This document shows positions 16,808-25,403 of a DNA stretch of 64,000 bases, piece by piece. The notes under the pieces are model-generated. The model saw nothing but the letters and a program-made list of their open reading frames with translations, had not been told where the DNA came from and made no database searches. The stretch is taken from NCBI RefSeq assembly GCF_023028345.1, contig NZ_CP095487.1:1-64000 (forward strand), in the 5' to 3' direction. The translations under genes and the position numbers were made by a program. Source of the DNA: Halorientalis marina (GTDB taxonomy: Archaea > Halobacteriota > Halobacteria > Halobacteriales > Haloarculaceae). Each line of letters starts with the position of its first letter. Within the stretch, counting starts at the first letter, position 1.

Positions 16808-17680
16808 ATGAACCCGAGTCGGGTCGACTCGATCATCGACCTCGTGTACGGACTGCTGATTGCGGTCTCGGTCGGACTGATCCTGGTCGCCAATAATGCC
16901 GTCGGGTTGGCGTTCGGGTTCGGTGTCCTGATCTCGTATATCATCCACGTCGTCTGGAAGATGGCGAGGTTCGACCCCGACTGGATGACAACGGCGGTCA
17001 AAGAGACCGTCGAGGAGACCGTCGACGAGACCATGGACGAGAAGGTCGGCGAGACGGTGGAGGAGACGGTCAGCGACACCGTCGAGGAGACCGTCGAGGC
17101 GAAAGTCGGCGAAACCGTCGAAGAAACCGTGAGCGATACCGTCGAGGAGACCGTCGAGGCGAAAGTCGGCGAAACCGTCGAAGAAACCGTGAGCGATACC
17201 GTCGAGGAGACTGTCAGCGATACCGTCGAAGAGACAGTCGAAGCGAAGGTCGGCGAAACCGTCGAGGAAACGGTCAGCGATACTGTCGAGGAGACTGTCG
17301 AGGCGAAAGTCGGCGAAACCGTCGAGGAAACCGTGAGCGACTCGGTCGAAGAAACTGTCGAGGAGAAAGTCGGTGAAACCGTCGAAAAGACGGTCGAAGA
17401 GACAGTGAGCGAGACGGTGGAGGAAACCGTCGAGGAGACTGTCGAAGAGACGGTCAACGACACCGTCGAAGAAACCGTCGAAGAGACGCTGGAGGAGGAA
17501 CTGGAGCCACAGGCCGGCGACGAGTGGGAAGGGACTCGGGAGGAGGTATGGGACGACGAGCAGGCCAGTGACGTGGAATCGGACGAACAGTGGGAAGACG
17601 AGGACGAAGCCGATGTCTGGGACGACGAAGACGCGGACGATACCGACGAAGACGCGGACGATACCGACGAGGACAACTGA
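16808..17680 (+). CDS. membrane-anchored tetrad-repeat protein
   Basis: A 290-residue protein. Residues 1-50 hold two membrane helices. Residues 61-232 are 43 consecutive four-residue units of the form xxxV (ETVE, ETVS, DTVE, AKVG and the like), with Val, Met or Leu at each fourth position. Residues 233-290 are very acidic (DDTDEDADDTDEDN). The repeat is not a heptad coiled coil; a four-residue period implies a strongly twisted helix or another rod. The stop overlaps the next ATG (TGATG), so it is coupled to a PiT phosphate permease. Known: PiT permeases often pair with helical DUF47/PhoU-like proteins, and this may be an analogue (inference). Confidence 0.85.
   Translation: MNPSRVDSIIDLVYGLLIAVSVGLILVANNAVGLAFGFGVLISYIIHVVWKMARFDPDWMTTAVKETVEETVDETMDEKVGETVEETVSDTVEETVEAKVGETVEETVSDTVEETVEAKVGETVEETVSDTVEETVSDTVEETVEAKVGETVEETVSDTVEETVEAKVGETVEETVSDSVEETVEEKVGETVEKTVEETVSETVEETVEETVEETVNDTVEETVEETLEEELEPQAGDEWEGTREEVWDDEQASDVESDEQWEDEDEADVWDDEDADDTDEDADDTDEDN
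16988..17503 (+). repeat. tandem DNA repeat encoding xxxV tetrads
   Basis: The repeat region has a 60-nt higher-order unit (20 residues, five tetrads). Units 17091-17150 and 17151-17210 are identical over all 60 nt. Other copies differ mainly at third codon positions, such as ACC/ACT/ACG and GTC/GTG. This points to repeated duplication with selection on the protein pattern. Confidence 0.9.
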
Positions 17681-18858
17681 TGGTCGACGTCCTCCTCGTC
17701 GTCGGCGTCCTCGTGGCGATGTTCGTCGCGTACAACATCGGCGGCTCGACGACGGGGCCGGCGTTCGGCCCGGCCGTCGGTGCCGACGCGATCTCGAAGA
17801 CCGCCGCAGCGGCGCTCATGGCCGTCTTCTTCTTCATCGGCGCCTGGACCATCGGCCGGAACGTCGTGACCAAACTCGGCACGGAACTGGTGGTCAGTAC
17901 CAGCGTCTTCACGCTCGAATCGTCCATCACGGTCCTCTTTTTCATCGGCATCGCGCTCCTCATGGGCAACCTCTTCGGCGTCCCGGCCTCGACGTCGATG
18001 ACCGCAGTCGGGGCGATTGCGGGGCTGGGCCTCGCCGGTGGCGTCCTCGACCTCGCCGTCATGGCCGAGATACTCACCTGGTGGGTCGTCTCGCCGATCA
18101 TCGGCTTCTGGGTCTCGCTGATCATCGGCCGGTACCTCTACGCGCGGCTCAACCGCATGGTGGCGATGGAGCGCAGCACGGGACCGCTGTTCGATATCGA
18201 CCGCTCCGGCGTCGTGCCGATCCCGCGGTTACACCGGACGACGAACCGCCGAGAACTGATCGGGACGATCACCGTCGTCGCCATCGGCTGTCTGATGGCG
18301 TTCAGTTCCGGGACCTCGAACATCGCCAACGCCGTCGCGCCGCTGGTCGGCAGCGGTGAACTGCGGATGGACCCGGCGATCATCTTCGGCGGCATCGCGG
18401 TCGCCATCGGCGCGTTCACCATCGCCAGGCGGACCCTGGAGACGATGGGCAGCGACATCACGGAACTCCCGCTGACGGCCGCCATCGTCGTCGCCTCCGT
18501 CAGTTCGTCGCTCGTGATCTTTCTCTCGGCACTGGGGATTCCGGCGAGTTTCGTCATCATCGCGACGATGTCCATCGTCGGACTCGGCTGGGGACGAGCG
18601 ACTCGACCGGTAACCGTTCCCGAGGTCGTTTCCAGGGAGGAATCGCCGCCGGTTACCGTCGACGCACTCGCTGGTGACGAGGAGGGCGAGGAACTGCCGC
18701 CCATCGGCGAGGAGGACCCCGAGGATATCCCGAGCGCAGGGAGTCTGTTCAACCCCGCGACGACCGCCCGGGTCGTCCTGATGCAGAACATCGTCCCGGC
18801 GATCGCGACGGTCGGCGCGTATCTCTTCTTCCGGTTCGTGCCGATATTCGGATTCTGA
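17680..18858 (+). CDS. PiT-family inorganic phosphate permease
   Basis: A 392-residue inorganic phosphate transporter. It has the two PiT half-repeats: AYNIGGSTTGPAFGPAVGA near residue 18, with GVPASTSMTAVGAIAG, and FSSGTSNIANAVAPLVGSG near residue 207. About 10 membrane helices surround a central cytosolic loop and a second acidic loop (GDEEGEELPPIGEEDPED). Known: PiT proteins move phosphate with Na+ or H+. The ATG overlaps the stop of the tetrad-repeat protein by 1 nt, so the two should be made in step. No DUF47 or PhoU gene is next to it. Confidence 0.92.
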   Translation: MVDVLLVVGVLVAMFVAYNIGGSTTGPAFGPAVGADAISKTAAAALMAVFFFIGAWTIGRNVVTKLGTELVVSTSVFTLESSITVLFFIGIALLMGNLFGVPASTSMTAVGAIAGLGLAGGVLDLAVMAEILTWWVVSPIIGFWVSLIIGRYLYARLNRMVAMERSTGPLFDIDRSGVVPIPRLHRTTNRRELIGTITVVAIGCLMAFSSGTSNIANAVAPLVGSGELRMDPAIIFGGIAVAIGAFTIARRTLETMGSDITELPLTAAIVVASVSSSLVIFLSALGIPASFVIIATMSIVGLGWGRATRPVTVPEVVSREESPPVTVDALAGDEEGEELPPIGEEDPEDIPSAGSLFNPATTARVVLMQNIVPAIATVGAYLFFRFVPIFGF

Positions 18859-19079
18859 CCGGGTCCCGCCACGGGCGGACTGCGGGCGGTTTTCGACGTG
18901 CGGCATGGAAGGCCCCGGCCACCTCGTCTTTCGACGGTATCCGAATACCGCCGTTTCGAGGCCACGAACACCACGTCTCACGGCCGGGACAGGACTCCGA
19001 GCGACCGCGCGGCTCCGAGACGGAGACGTGTTCGTGGCCGATGCGGACGATGCGAGTGTGGACGTGCTGCCCGTGGCGG

Positions 19080-20417
19080 TCAGTCGGACCCATCGGCTCG
19101 CCGGCGGACGGTGGCGTCGACGGCACCCTCGGGTCTGAGGGTCACGCCCGGCTGGAACGAGAGCGTATCGGGGACGGTCTCGACGCGGTAGTGCTGGAGG
19201 ACGTGTGCGAGCGCGAACTGTGCCTCGGTGAGCGCGATCTGGCGACCGATACACACCCTCGGCCCGGCCCCGAACGGGAAGTACGACTCGTCGGCTCGAC
19301 TCGCAGTGTCGCCCCAGCGGTCCGGGTCGAACGTCTCCGGGTCGTCCCACACGCGACCGTCGCGGTGGTGCGCGTACGTCGACAGCAGCAGTGGTTCGTC
19401 GGCCGCGACCTGGACGCCGCCGACGGTCGTCGGCTCGCGGGCGACCCGCGTGATGTTCCACGCCGCGGGCGTGAGCCGGAGCGTCTCCCGGACCACCTTC
19501 TCCGTGTAGGTCAGTTCCGGCAGCGTCTCCCAGCCCGGCGGGTCCCCGTCGAGGACCTGCTGGGCCTCCTCGGCGACACGTCGGCGTGTTTCCGGGTGCT
19601 TCGACAGCCAGTGGAAGGCGTAGGTGACCGTCAGGGCCGTCGTCTCCTGGCCGGCGGTCATGAACAGCACCGCCTCGTCGATCAGTTCGTTGTCCGAGAG
19701 TTCGACGTCGGGGTCTGCCTGTGCCGCCATCAGCGCCGTGATCATGTCCTGTGGCGGGTCCTCGGCGTTCACGTGGTCGTCGACGAACCCCTGGGCGACC
19801 GCGTCCAGCGTCTCGTTGGCCGCCTCGAACGCCGCCGAGGGGCCGGGCTGGAGCCAGTCGGGCAGCAGGAAATCGGTCACGTCTGGCTCGAACTCGTCGG
19901 CGACGGCGGACAGCGCCTCCTCGACCGTTCGGCTCTGCTCCCGGGTCGTGTCCTGGCTGAACAGCGTCCGCGTGATGACCCGCATCGTCATCGTCGACAG
20001 TTCCGACACCAGATCGATGCGGCCGTCCGCGGGCCAGTCCGCGAGCATCGACTCGACGGTGTCGGCCGCGACGTCGGCGTAGTCGGCCAGTCGCCCCCCG
20101 ACGAACTCGGGGTCGAGCACCGACCGCTGTTGCTCCCAGAGGGCACCACGACTGGTGAGCAGTCCCTGGCGGCGCTGCTGGTCCGGCCCGGTTCCGGGCC
20201 GCGCGAACCGGTCGCGGTCCTCGAGAATCTCGTGGACGAGCGACGCGTCGAGCACGACCGACACCGTCTGCCCGCCCGGCGGATCGAGTCTGACGAGTGG
20301 ATACTGCCCGCCGTAAGCAGCCTGGACGCCGGCGAGGTACCGCAGCGGGTCCCGGGCAAGCTGCGTGACGCTCCCGACGACCGGAAGCCCGGGCGGGCTG
20401 TGTGCGCGTTCACTCAC
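19080..20417 (-). CDS. cytochrome P450
   Basis: A 445-residue P450. It has the I-helix motif AGQETT, the ExxR motif (ETLR), the FDPDRW segment and a heme-binding FPFGAGPRVCIGRQ with Cys389 as thiolate ligand. It starts PPGLPVVGSV after about eight residues with no membrane anchor, so it is a soluble, bacterial-type P450. GTG 20417 has a TATA-like element about 27 bp upstream. No ferredoxin or reductase gene is adjacent, so the redox partner and substrate are unknown. It faces the PiT gene convergently. Confidence 0.95.
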   Translation of the reverse strand: MSERAHSPPGLPVVGSVTQLARDPLRYLAGVQAAYGGQYPLVRLDPPGGQTVSVVLDASLVHEILEDRDRFARPGTGPDQQRRQGLLTSRGALWEQQRSVLDPEFVGGRLADYADVAADTVESMLADWPADGRIDLVSELSTMTMRVITRTLFSQDTTREQSRTVEEALSAVADEFEPDVTDFLLPDWLQPGPSAAFEAANETLDAVAQGFVDDHVNAEDPPQDMITALMAAQADPDVELSDNELIDEAVLFMTAGQETTALTVTYAFHWLSKHPETRRRVAEEAQQVLDGDPPGWETLPELTYTEKVVRETLRLTPAAWNITRVAREPTTVGGVQVAADEPLLLSTYAHHRDGRVWDDPETFDPDRWGDTASRADESYFPFGAGPRVCIGRQIALTEAQFALAHVLQHYRVETVPDTLSFQPGVTLRPEGAVDATVRRRADGSD

Positions 20418-20440
20418 ACCCGGTCCTTCGGCGAGACGTG

Positions 20441-20448
20441 GAAAAACC
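20441..20448 (-). promoter_or_regulatory. TATA-like box for the P450 gene
   Basis: On the minus strand this reads GGTTTTTC, centred about 27 bp upstream of GTG 20417. That spacing supports this start and a leaderless mRNA. Confidence 0.4.
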
Positions 20449-20552
20449 TTCGGCCGGGGCCGATAGATCGGCGGGCTTGACGGGTGAGCGTGGCTCGTAC
20501 GAGTTGTCGCTCCGCGACCGCTCCCACAGTACGGCCGGTCTCGTCGGCTCGC

Positions 20553-21350
20553 TCAATCCACGTTCTGTCTGGCTGGTGTCGAGTGGTCCATATCGGCGAA
20601 CTCGACGTCTGCGCCGTCCTCGCGACAGGATTCCAGCGCGTGTTTCGCGGCCATGCCCGCGGTCTGTGCGACGGCGGAGCGCCCGACACCGACCTTGAGT
20701 TCGACGTCGACCGCGTCGTTGACGTGGTCGATAGCGTCCTGATAGTCCTCGCGGGTGAGCGACGAACAGACGGCGATGATGTTGTCACCCCCGACGAAAA
20801 ACGAGAGGGAGTCGTGCGCCTCGCGCATGTGTCGCATGAGCTCCGCGTAGCTCTGCTCGATCCGAATGAACGTGTCGAACTCGTTGAGTTCGTCGGTGTA
20901 TTTCCCGGTGGCGTCGTTCACGTCGAAGTGAGCGAGCTGGACGTCGTCGTCGGCCCGGTCGGACTCGGCCAGCGGCTCGCCGCGAAGGATCTCTCGCCGT
21001 TCCGCGTCCTGTGCGCTCCCGGCGCTCTGGAGCCGGTCCGACGCGCGGCCGAGTGCCGCGACGGGTGATGCGTCCGTCGCGATACTCATGCTCGCGGTGA
21101 CCGGGTACCGGTTGGCGATGGACTCCTGCACGAGCGCGTGGTCCTCGACATCGAGTCCGTTCGTTATCGTGACCATGTTGTCGAAGCGGCCGAAGAACGC
21201 GTACCCCTGCCGATTCCCGACCAGTTGGGAGACGTCGGCGTAGAGACGCGACTGCAGCGTCTGGAGGTCGACTTCGCGCCTCGGTTCCGGTGTGACAGTC
21301 CAGGGCCCGTAGTTGTCGATCTGGATCAGCGTTACCTGCGTTTGTGTCAC
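20553..21350 (-). CDS. arfA: GTP cyclohydrolase III (IIa)
   Basis: A 265-residue archaeal GTP cyclohydrolase III; the Methanocaldococcus enzyme is of similar length. The N-terminal QIDNYGPWTVTPEPRRE and LQSRLYADVSQ segments, FFGRFDNMVTITNG, and the second-half SFFVGGDNIIAV are family hallmarks of the tandem GGDEF-like fold. Known: it converts GTP to the formylaminopyrimidine nucleotide feeding riboflavin and F420 synthesis. The start is GTG with a TATA-like ATACG stretch about 25 bp upstream. It lies beside a cluster with a PTPS-fold protein; the link may be functional or only positional, since this gene is also a housekeeping gene. Confidence 0.93.
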   Translation of the reverse strand: MTQTQVTLIQIDNYGPWTVTPEPRREVDLQTLQSRLYADVSQLVGNRQGYAFFGRFDNMVTITNGLDVEDHALVQESIANRYPVTASMSIATDASPVAALGRASDRLQSAGSAQDAERREILRGEPLAESDRADDDVQLAHFDVNDATGKYTDELNEFDTFIRIEQSYAELMRHMREAHDSLSFFVGGDNIIAVCSSLTREDYQDAIDHVNDAVDVELKVGVGRSAVAQTAGMAAKHALESCREDGADVEFADMDHSTPARQNVD

Positions 21351-21409
21351 GGTACCACTACTTGGGACGTATTTCGTATTGTTCTTTGGAAGACGGACAC
21401 GCCAACCGG

Positions 21410-21751
21410 TTACACACGATCCTGGAGTGGGGCCTCCGGACAGTCCGTGAGCCGCGGCGCCAGCGCGTCGGCCGCCCCGCCCGGACTGAGCGTTCCCCGT
21501 GCCGAATCGAACTCGACCGCGCCCGTCGCCGTTAGTTTCGGCAGGTGCTCCTGAAACAGGGTCATCCGTACCTCCCGTCGCGTCTCGGCCGACGACGCCG
21601 CGAGTTCCGCGACGATGTCACACAGCAGTACCGGGCCGTCCGCCCGCCGGAGGCGACAGAGGATACGCTCCCGGGTCGGCGCGGCAAACAGGTCCGCCAC
21701 GACCCACTCCGGCAGTCCGCCGTCGTCCGCCCGTTCGTTCTCGGCCGGCAT
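21410..21751 (-). CDS. haloarchaeal HTH protein, DUF7344-like
   Basis: A 113-residue probable DNA-binding protein. The core (DLFAAPTRERILCRLRRADG, then ELAASSAETRREVRMTLFQE, LPKLTATGAVEF) has the winged-helix layout of the DUF7344 group common in Halobacteria. ATG 21751 is preferred because the longer frame adds a Cys/His-rich extension atypical of the family. It stands between GTP cyclohydrolase III and the methyltransferase and could regulate either set of genes (inference). Confidence 0.7.
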   Translation of the reverse strand: MPAENERADDGGLPEWVVADLFAAPTRERILCRLRRADGPVLLCDIVAELAASSAETRREVRMTLFQEHLPKLTATGAVEFDSARGTLSPGGAADALAPRLTDCPEAPLQDRV

Positions 21752-21835
21752 GGTGGCTACCTTTCGGTGCCAGGAACAAGTATGTGTTGACACACCACAC
21801 CATGCCCCGGCATCGGGACGCCTGCCGCCGGTCGC

Positions 21836-22765
21836 TCAGTCGCGGGCCGGCGGCGACGGGGCACGGCCGAGGAGGTCGAGCTGGTGGGTCAGATAGACCA
21901 GCTCGGCGTCGGCGACCTGCTGGCGGCGGGTGTCGAGCCAGTCGGCGAGCGTCGCGTCGTCGAGGACCTCCCCGTGGTCGCGTTCACCGAGCGCCGTCTC
22001 GATGGTCCCGAGGACGTACCGCAGGAAGTAGCCCTCGTCGGCCGGGTAGCCGTCGCCTTGCGGGTAGACCGCCCAGTCGGACCCGGCGACGCCAGTGACC
22101 GTGACGCCGTCACGGTCGTGCAGTCGGTCGAGCACGTGCTGACCGGCACGGCTGTCCCCGCCCGGTTTCGCGTCCATGTGTCGGTGGTACTGTCGTTCGA
22201 CGGCGTCGTCGGCGGGGTGGTCCGGCCCGAACCGCGTGCCGCCGTCGAACGTGATCGGGAAGTACCAGTACCCGCCGGGTGCGAGCGCCGAGAGGAGGAG
22301 GGGAAGCCGGTCGAGGCCGACGATGTCGAGAAACGCCATCCCGATCAGGAGGTCCCACTCGCGGTCGGCCCCGGCGACGAAGTCGGCGGCGTCGGCCGTC
22401 CCGACCGTCACCGACACGCGGCGGTCCTCGCCGTCGAGGACGATTCCGCCGGCCTGCTCCGTGGCAGTGACCGGGCGGTCGGCCGTCCAGTCGCGGAGGC
22501 GGTCCGGAAGCGCCGCCGTGTTGGCTGGATCGACGTCGACCGCGGTGTACTCGACCGGTCCCTGCGGGAGCCGGTCCCACGCCAGTAATCGCTCGATCAT
22601 CGTGCCGACGCCGGCACCCACTTCCAGGACCCGTACCGGGCCGTCACGGTCGGTCGCCAGGTCGGCCAGCCCGGTCGTCAGCGCGTCGAGGAGGCGTCTG
22701 TCGAGGCTACGGTCGTCGACCGTCCGTTTGGCCCGGAGATACCGCTGGAAATCCGCTGGGGGCAT
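21836..22765 (-). CDS. class I SAM-dependent methyltransferase
   Basis: A 309-residue Rossmann-fold methyltransferase with the SAM motif I VLEVGAGVGTM and a motif II Asp region (YTAVDVDPAN). Motif IV is replaced by DLLIGMAFLDIV. The C-terminal 100 residues are mostly helical and acidic. Its ATG overlaps the glycosyltransferase stop by 1 nt (TGATG). Operon context (PTPS-fold enzyme, then glycosyltransferase, then this gene) suggests O- or N-methylation of a glycosylated small molecule (inference). It is the last gene of the run. Confidence 0.85.
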   Translation of the reverse strand: MPPADFQRYLRAKRTVDDRSLDRRLLDALTTGLADLATDRDGPVRVLEVGAGVGTMIERLLAWDRLPQGPVEYTAVDVDPANTAALPDRLRDWTADRPVTATEQAGGIVLDGEDRRVSVTVGTADAADFVAGADREWDLLIGMAFLDIVGLDRLPLLLSALAPGGYWYFPITFDGGTRFGPDHPADDAVERQYHRHMDAKPGGDSRAGQHVLDRLHDRDGVTVTGVAGSDWAVYPQGDGYPADEGYFLRYVLGTIETALGERDHGEVLDDATLADWLDTRRQQVADAELVYLTHQLDLLGRAPSPPARD

Positions 22766-23838
22766 CAGACTGCCTCCGTGGGCCGCGTTCCGGCCAGGTC
22801 GGCCACGAACGAGCGGACGCGGTCGGCCGTCGCTGCCCAGTCGGGGTGCGCCTCGTACCGACGGCGAGCGGCGCGGCCCATGCGAGCCAACTCGTCGCGG
22901 TCGGCAGCCAGCGTCGTGACGGCGTCGGCGACCGCGGCCGGGTCTTCCGGGGCGATCAGCAGTCCCGTCTCCCCGTCGGTCACGATCTGGGCGGCGCCAC
23001 CGGCCGTCGTCGCGATGGCCGGGAGGCCGAACGCCATCCCCTCCAGGTACGCGATGCCGAACCCCTCGTATCTGGAGGGGATCGCGAGGACGTGTCCCCG
23101 ACGGAGGACAGCGGCCAGTTCGGTATCGGGAAGGCGGCCGGTAAACGACACGCGATCCGCACACCCGGCTGCCGTGGCGCGTTCCGCCACGCGGTCGCGA
23201 TACCCCTGGTCGGTCGCGCGCCCGACCACGGTCAGGTGCCAGGGCTCTGCGACCCGCGTGAGCCCCGCCACCAGCGTGTCCAGTCCTTTCCGTGGCTCGA
23301 TGTTGCCGAGAAAGGCGAGCCGGAGCGGGACCGTCCGCGCACGCTCCTCGATGGTCCCGTCGCTGATCGCTGGATCGAACCGGTCGCCGGCCGGCGGGGC
23401 GACGAGCGTTCGCGCGGCCGAGAGCGGGCTCGTCGCGACGACGCGCTCGCGTGTCGTTTCGCTGTTACAGACCGCGGCGTCGACGGTCGCGAGGTAGCGT
23501 CGCTCGACGGCCCGGTACAGCGGCGCGAGCCGGCCACCCTCGTCCGCCCGGAGATGGTGAACGATACTGACGGTCGGACACGACAGCTGCCGGTTCACCC
23601 CCACCAGCGACGGGTGAGCGAGTTCGTCCTGCAACAGGACGTCGAACCCGCCGTCGAGTCGCTTCCGAAGCGACCCCGAGAGGTTGTCCAGCAGGCCGCG
23701 CGTATACGACCGCCACGGGAGATCGATCACGTCGACCGTGTCGCCGGCGGCACGCAACTCCTCGACGAGTCGGCGGTCGTACCGGAACCCGCCGGACTGG
23801 CCGTCGAGGCCACCGTAGAGGGCGAGGCCGACGTGCAT
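22765..23838 (-). CDS. glycosyltransferase family 4-like protein
   Basis: A 357-residue GT-B glycosyltransferase. It has the family 4 elements FLGNIEPRKGLDTL (nucleotide-sugar domain start), a GRLPDTELAAVLRR segment, and the EGFGIAYLE (E-x7-E) motif followed by GLPAIATTAGGAAQIV. Known: GT4 enzymes are retaining and use NDP-sugars. No membrane segment is present. It is coupled at both ends by 1-nt overlaps (TGATG) to the PTPS-fold gene upstream and the methyltransferase downstream, so the three proteins should be made at similar levels. The acceptor is unknown. Confidence 0.9.
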   Translation of the reverse strand: MHVGLALYGGLDGQSGGFRYDRRLVEELRAAGDTVDVIDLPWRSYTRGLLDNLSGSLRKRLDGGFDVLLQDELAHPSLVGVNRQLSCPTVSIVHHLRADEGGRLAPLYRAVERRYLATVDAAVCNSETTRERVVATSPLSAARTLVAPPAGDRFDPAISDGTIEERARTVPLRLAFLGNIEPRKGLDTLVAGLTRVAEPWHLTVVGRATDQGYRDRVAERATAAGCADRVSFTGRLPDTELAAVLRRGHVLAIPSRYEGFGIAYLEGMAFGLPAIATTAGGAAQIVTDGETGLLIAPEDPAAVADAVTTLAADRDELARMGRAARRRYEAHPDWAATADRVRSFVADLAGTRPTEAV

Positions 23839-24218
23839 CAGACCGGCGCGTCGTAGGCTGCGTTGGCCTGGTCGTCCTCCCAGATGGTGACCGTCACTGC
23901 CTCGACAGTCTCGTCAGTGACGCGGTCGGCCACCCGGTCCCAGACGACGCGACTGAGCCGTTCCACGCTCGGATTCCTCCCCTCGAACTCCGGCAGGTCG
24001 TTGAGCAGGGCGTCCGTGTACCGCTCGCGCAGTTCGGCCAGTGCGGCCTCGACGTCGTCGATGTCGACGAGGTAGTCGTACTCGTTCAGCTCTCCACCCC
24101 GGAACGTCAACTCGACCTCGAAGTGATGTGAGTGTGGCTCCCCTTCGCCGGCCGGCGGATTGGGCACGGTGAGGTAGTGCTGGGCGACGAAATCGTCCAG
24201 CGCCGTGACTTCGTACAT
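23838..24218 (-). CDS. 6-pyruvoyl-tetrahydropterin synthase family protein
   Basis: A 126-residue T-fold protein of the PTPS/QueD family (usual length 120-140). The zinc site is visible as AQHYL plus HSHHFEVEL, and the family segment LNDLPEFEGRNPSVERLS matches the usual LND...PTxE region. The protein has no Cys at all, so the catalytic Cys of classical PTPS and QueD is absent. Known: members without it can perform side-chain cleavage or other dihydroneopterin chemistry. A TATA-like box about 28 bp upstream suggests its own leaderless promoter. It heads the PTPS, glycosyltransferase, methyltransferase run. Confidence 0.88.
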   Translation of the reverse strand: MYEVTALDDFVAQHYLTVPNPPAGEGEPHSHHFEVELTFRGGELNEYDYLVDIDDVEAALAELRERYTDALLNDLPEFEGRNPSVERLSRVVWDRVADRVTDETVEAVTVTIWEDDQANAAYDAPV

Positions 24219-24242
24219 ACACTCGTATTGAGGGCGAAGTCA

Positions 24243-24250
24243 TCCTAAAT
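24243..24250 (-). promoter_or_regulatory. TATA-like box for the PTPS-fold operon
   Basis: On the minus strand this reads ATTTAGGA, centred about 28 bp upstream of ATG 24218. It suggests that the PTPS, glycosyltransferase and methyltransferase genes can be transcribed apart from the dehydrogenase gene upstream. Confidence 0.45.
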
Positions 24251-24292
24251 GTGGTGCAGGGTTGAGTCGACGGGCCGGTCGCTGGCACGGTG

Positions 24293-25297
24293 TCAGTCGT
24301 AGGTCAACGTGACACCGAGTGTCGTCTCGGGGGTCGAGTCGAGGGCCTCGTAGGCCTCCCCGGCACGTTCGACGGGGAACTCGTCGGTGATGAGGGTGTC
24401 CGGATCGACATCGGCCAGCAGGTCCTGGACGAGGGCGAGCCGGCGGTCCTTGTCCCAGCGGCCGCCGTGGTCGGGGTCGACGTGACTCACCTGACTGCTC
24501 CGGACGCGGACGTGGCTCCGGTGGAACTTCCCACCCAGTTCGAGCTGGACGGGTTTGGTTCCGTACCACGACCCGACGACGACACGGCCGGCGTAGCCCG
24601 TCACCTGGATCGCCTCGTCCAGCGCGTTGGGGTTGCCGGACACCTCGAACGAGAGGTCCGCGCCGTCGGCGTGCGTGTCGCCGATCCGGTCGCCGACGTC
24701 GGCGTCCGGCGAGCGGGTCCTGTCGGCACCGAGTTGTCGCGAGACCGACCGACGGTGTTCGTAGCAGTCGACGGTCGTCAGCTCACCGAGCGGGAACGAC
24801 GAGAGGAACGCGGTCGTCAGCAGGCCGACGACACCCTGCCCGAAAACGGCGACGCGCTCGCCGATCTTCGGCCGGCCGTCCATGACGAAGTTGACCGCCG
24901 CCTCGGCGTTGGCGACCAGTGCCGCCCGGTCGGGCGAGAGGTCGACCGGGACCACCTCGGCGGGCGTCGCGAGGAAGTGACTCTCGTGTGGGTGGAACGC
25001 GAAGACGCGGCGCCCGATCCAGTCGTCGTCGACGGCCGCGCCCGTAGCCGACACCTGGCCGACGGCCGCGTACCCGTACTGGAGCGGGTACGACAGCGTC
25101 CCATCGAGGGCGTCGATTGTCTCGTCGGTCTGGATGTCAGCCGGCGCTTCGTCCCGATAGATCAGCAGTTCCGTGCCCGAGCTGATGAACGACCGTTCCG
25201 TCCGGACGAGCAACTGGTCGTCGTCCGGGTCCGGGACCGGTCGCTCCTCGACCGACACCGACTCCGGGTCGGAGAAGTAGAGCGAGCGGGCGGGCAT
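24293..25297 (-). CDS. MDR-superfamily dehydrogenase lacking zinc ligands
   Basis: A 334-residue medium-chain dehydrogenase/reductase. It has an N-terminal GroES-like domain (SFISSGTELLIYRDEAP, then QYGYAAVGQV) and a Rossmann domain (VAVFGQGVVGLLTTAFL). The catalytic Cys and GHE zinc-site residues of alcohol dehydrogenases are absent, as is the four-Cys structural zinc lobe. The only Cys lies after beta2 (VDCYEHRR). It is therefore a zinc-independent MDR of the SGTE type. It ends 75 bp before the PTPS-fold gene. Substrate unknown. Confidence 0.88.
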   Translation of the reverse strand: MPARSLYFSDPESVSVEERPVPDPDDDQLLVRTERSFISSGTELLIYRDEAPADIQTDETIDALDGTLSYPLQYGYAAVGQVSATGAAVDDDWIGRRVFAFHPHESHFLATPAEVVPVDLSPDRAALVANAEAAVNFVMDGRPKIGERVAVFGQGVVGLLTTAFLSSFPLGELTTVDCYEHRRSVSRQLGADRTRSPDADVGDRIGDTHADGADLSFEVSGNPNALDEAIQVTGYAGRVVVGSWYGTKPVQLELGGKFHRSHVRVRSSQVSHVDPDHGGRWDKDRRLALVQDLLADVDPDTLITDEFPVERAGEAYEALDSTPETTLGVTLTYD

Positions 25298-25300
25298 CGG

Positions 25301-25381
25301 TCACCCGTCCGTCGCGACGCCGCGGACTCGTTCGTGGTCGATGCGACCCGTGGGAGGGAGTCCCCCGCCTGAGAGCGCCAT
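25301..25381 (-). CDS. putative 26-residue leaderless small ORF
   Basis: A complete 27-codon frame begins at an ATG with a TATA-like box about 27 bp upstream and ends 3 nt before the dehydrogenase ATG (TGACCGATG). The peptide has a Gly/Pro-rich start (MALSGGGLPPTG) and a charged C-terminus. It may be a real micro-protein or a leader whose translation couples into the dehydrogenase gene. No family is recognised. Confidence 0.4.
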   Translation of the reverse strand: MALSGGGLPPTGRIDHERVRGVATDG

Positions 25382-25403
25382 AGACACATCACGGGCGATT
25401 CCT

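Noticed and set aside
18905..19138. A 77-codon plus-strand frame between the PiT and P450 genes
   Set aside because: It overlaps the 3' end of the P450 gene and turns Arg/His-rich there. No promoter or family motif is seen.
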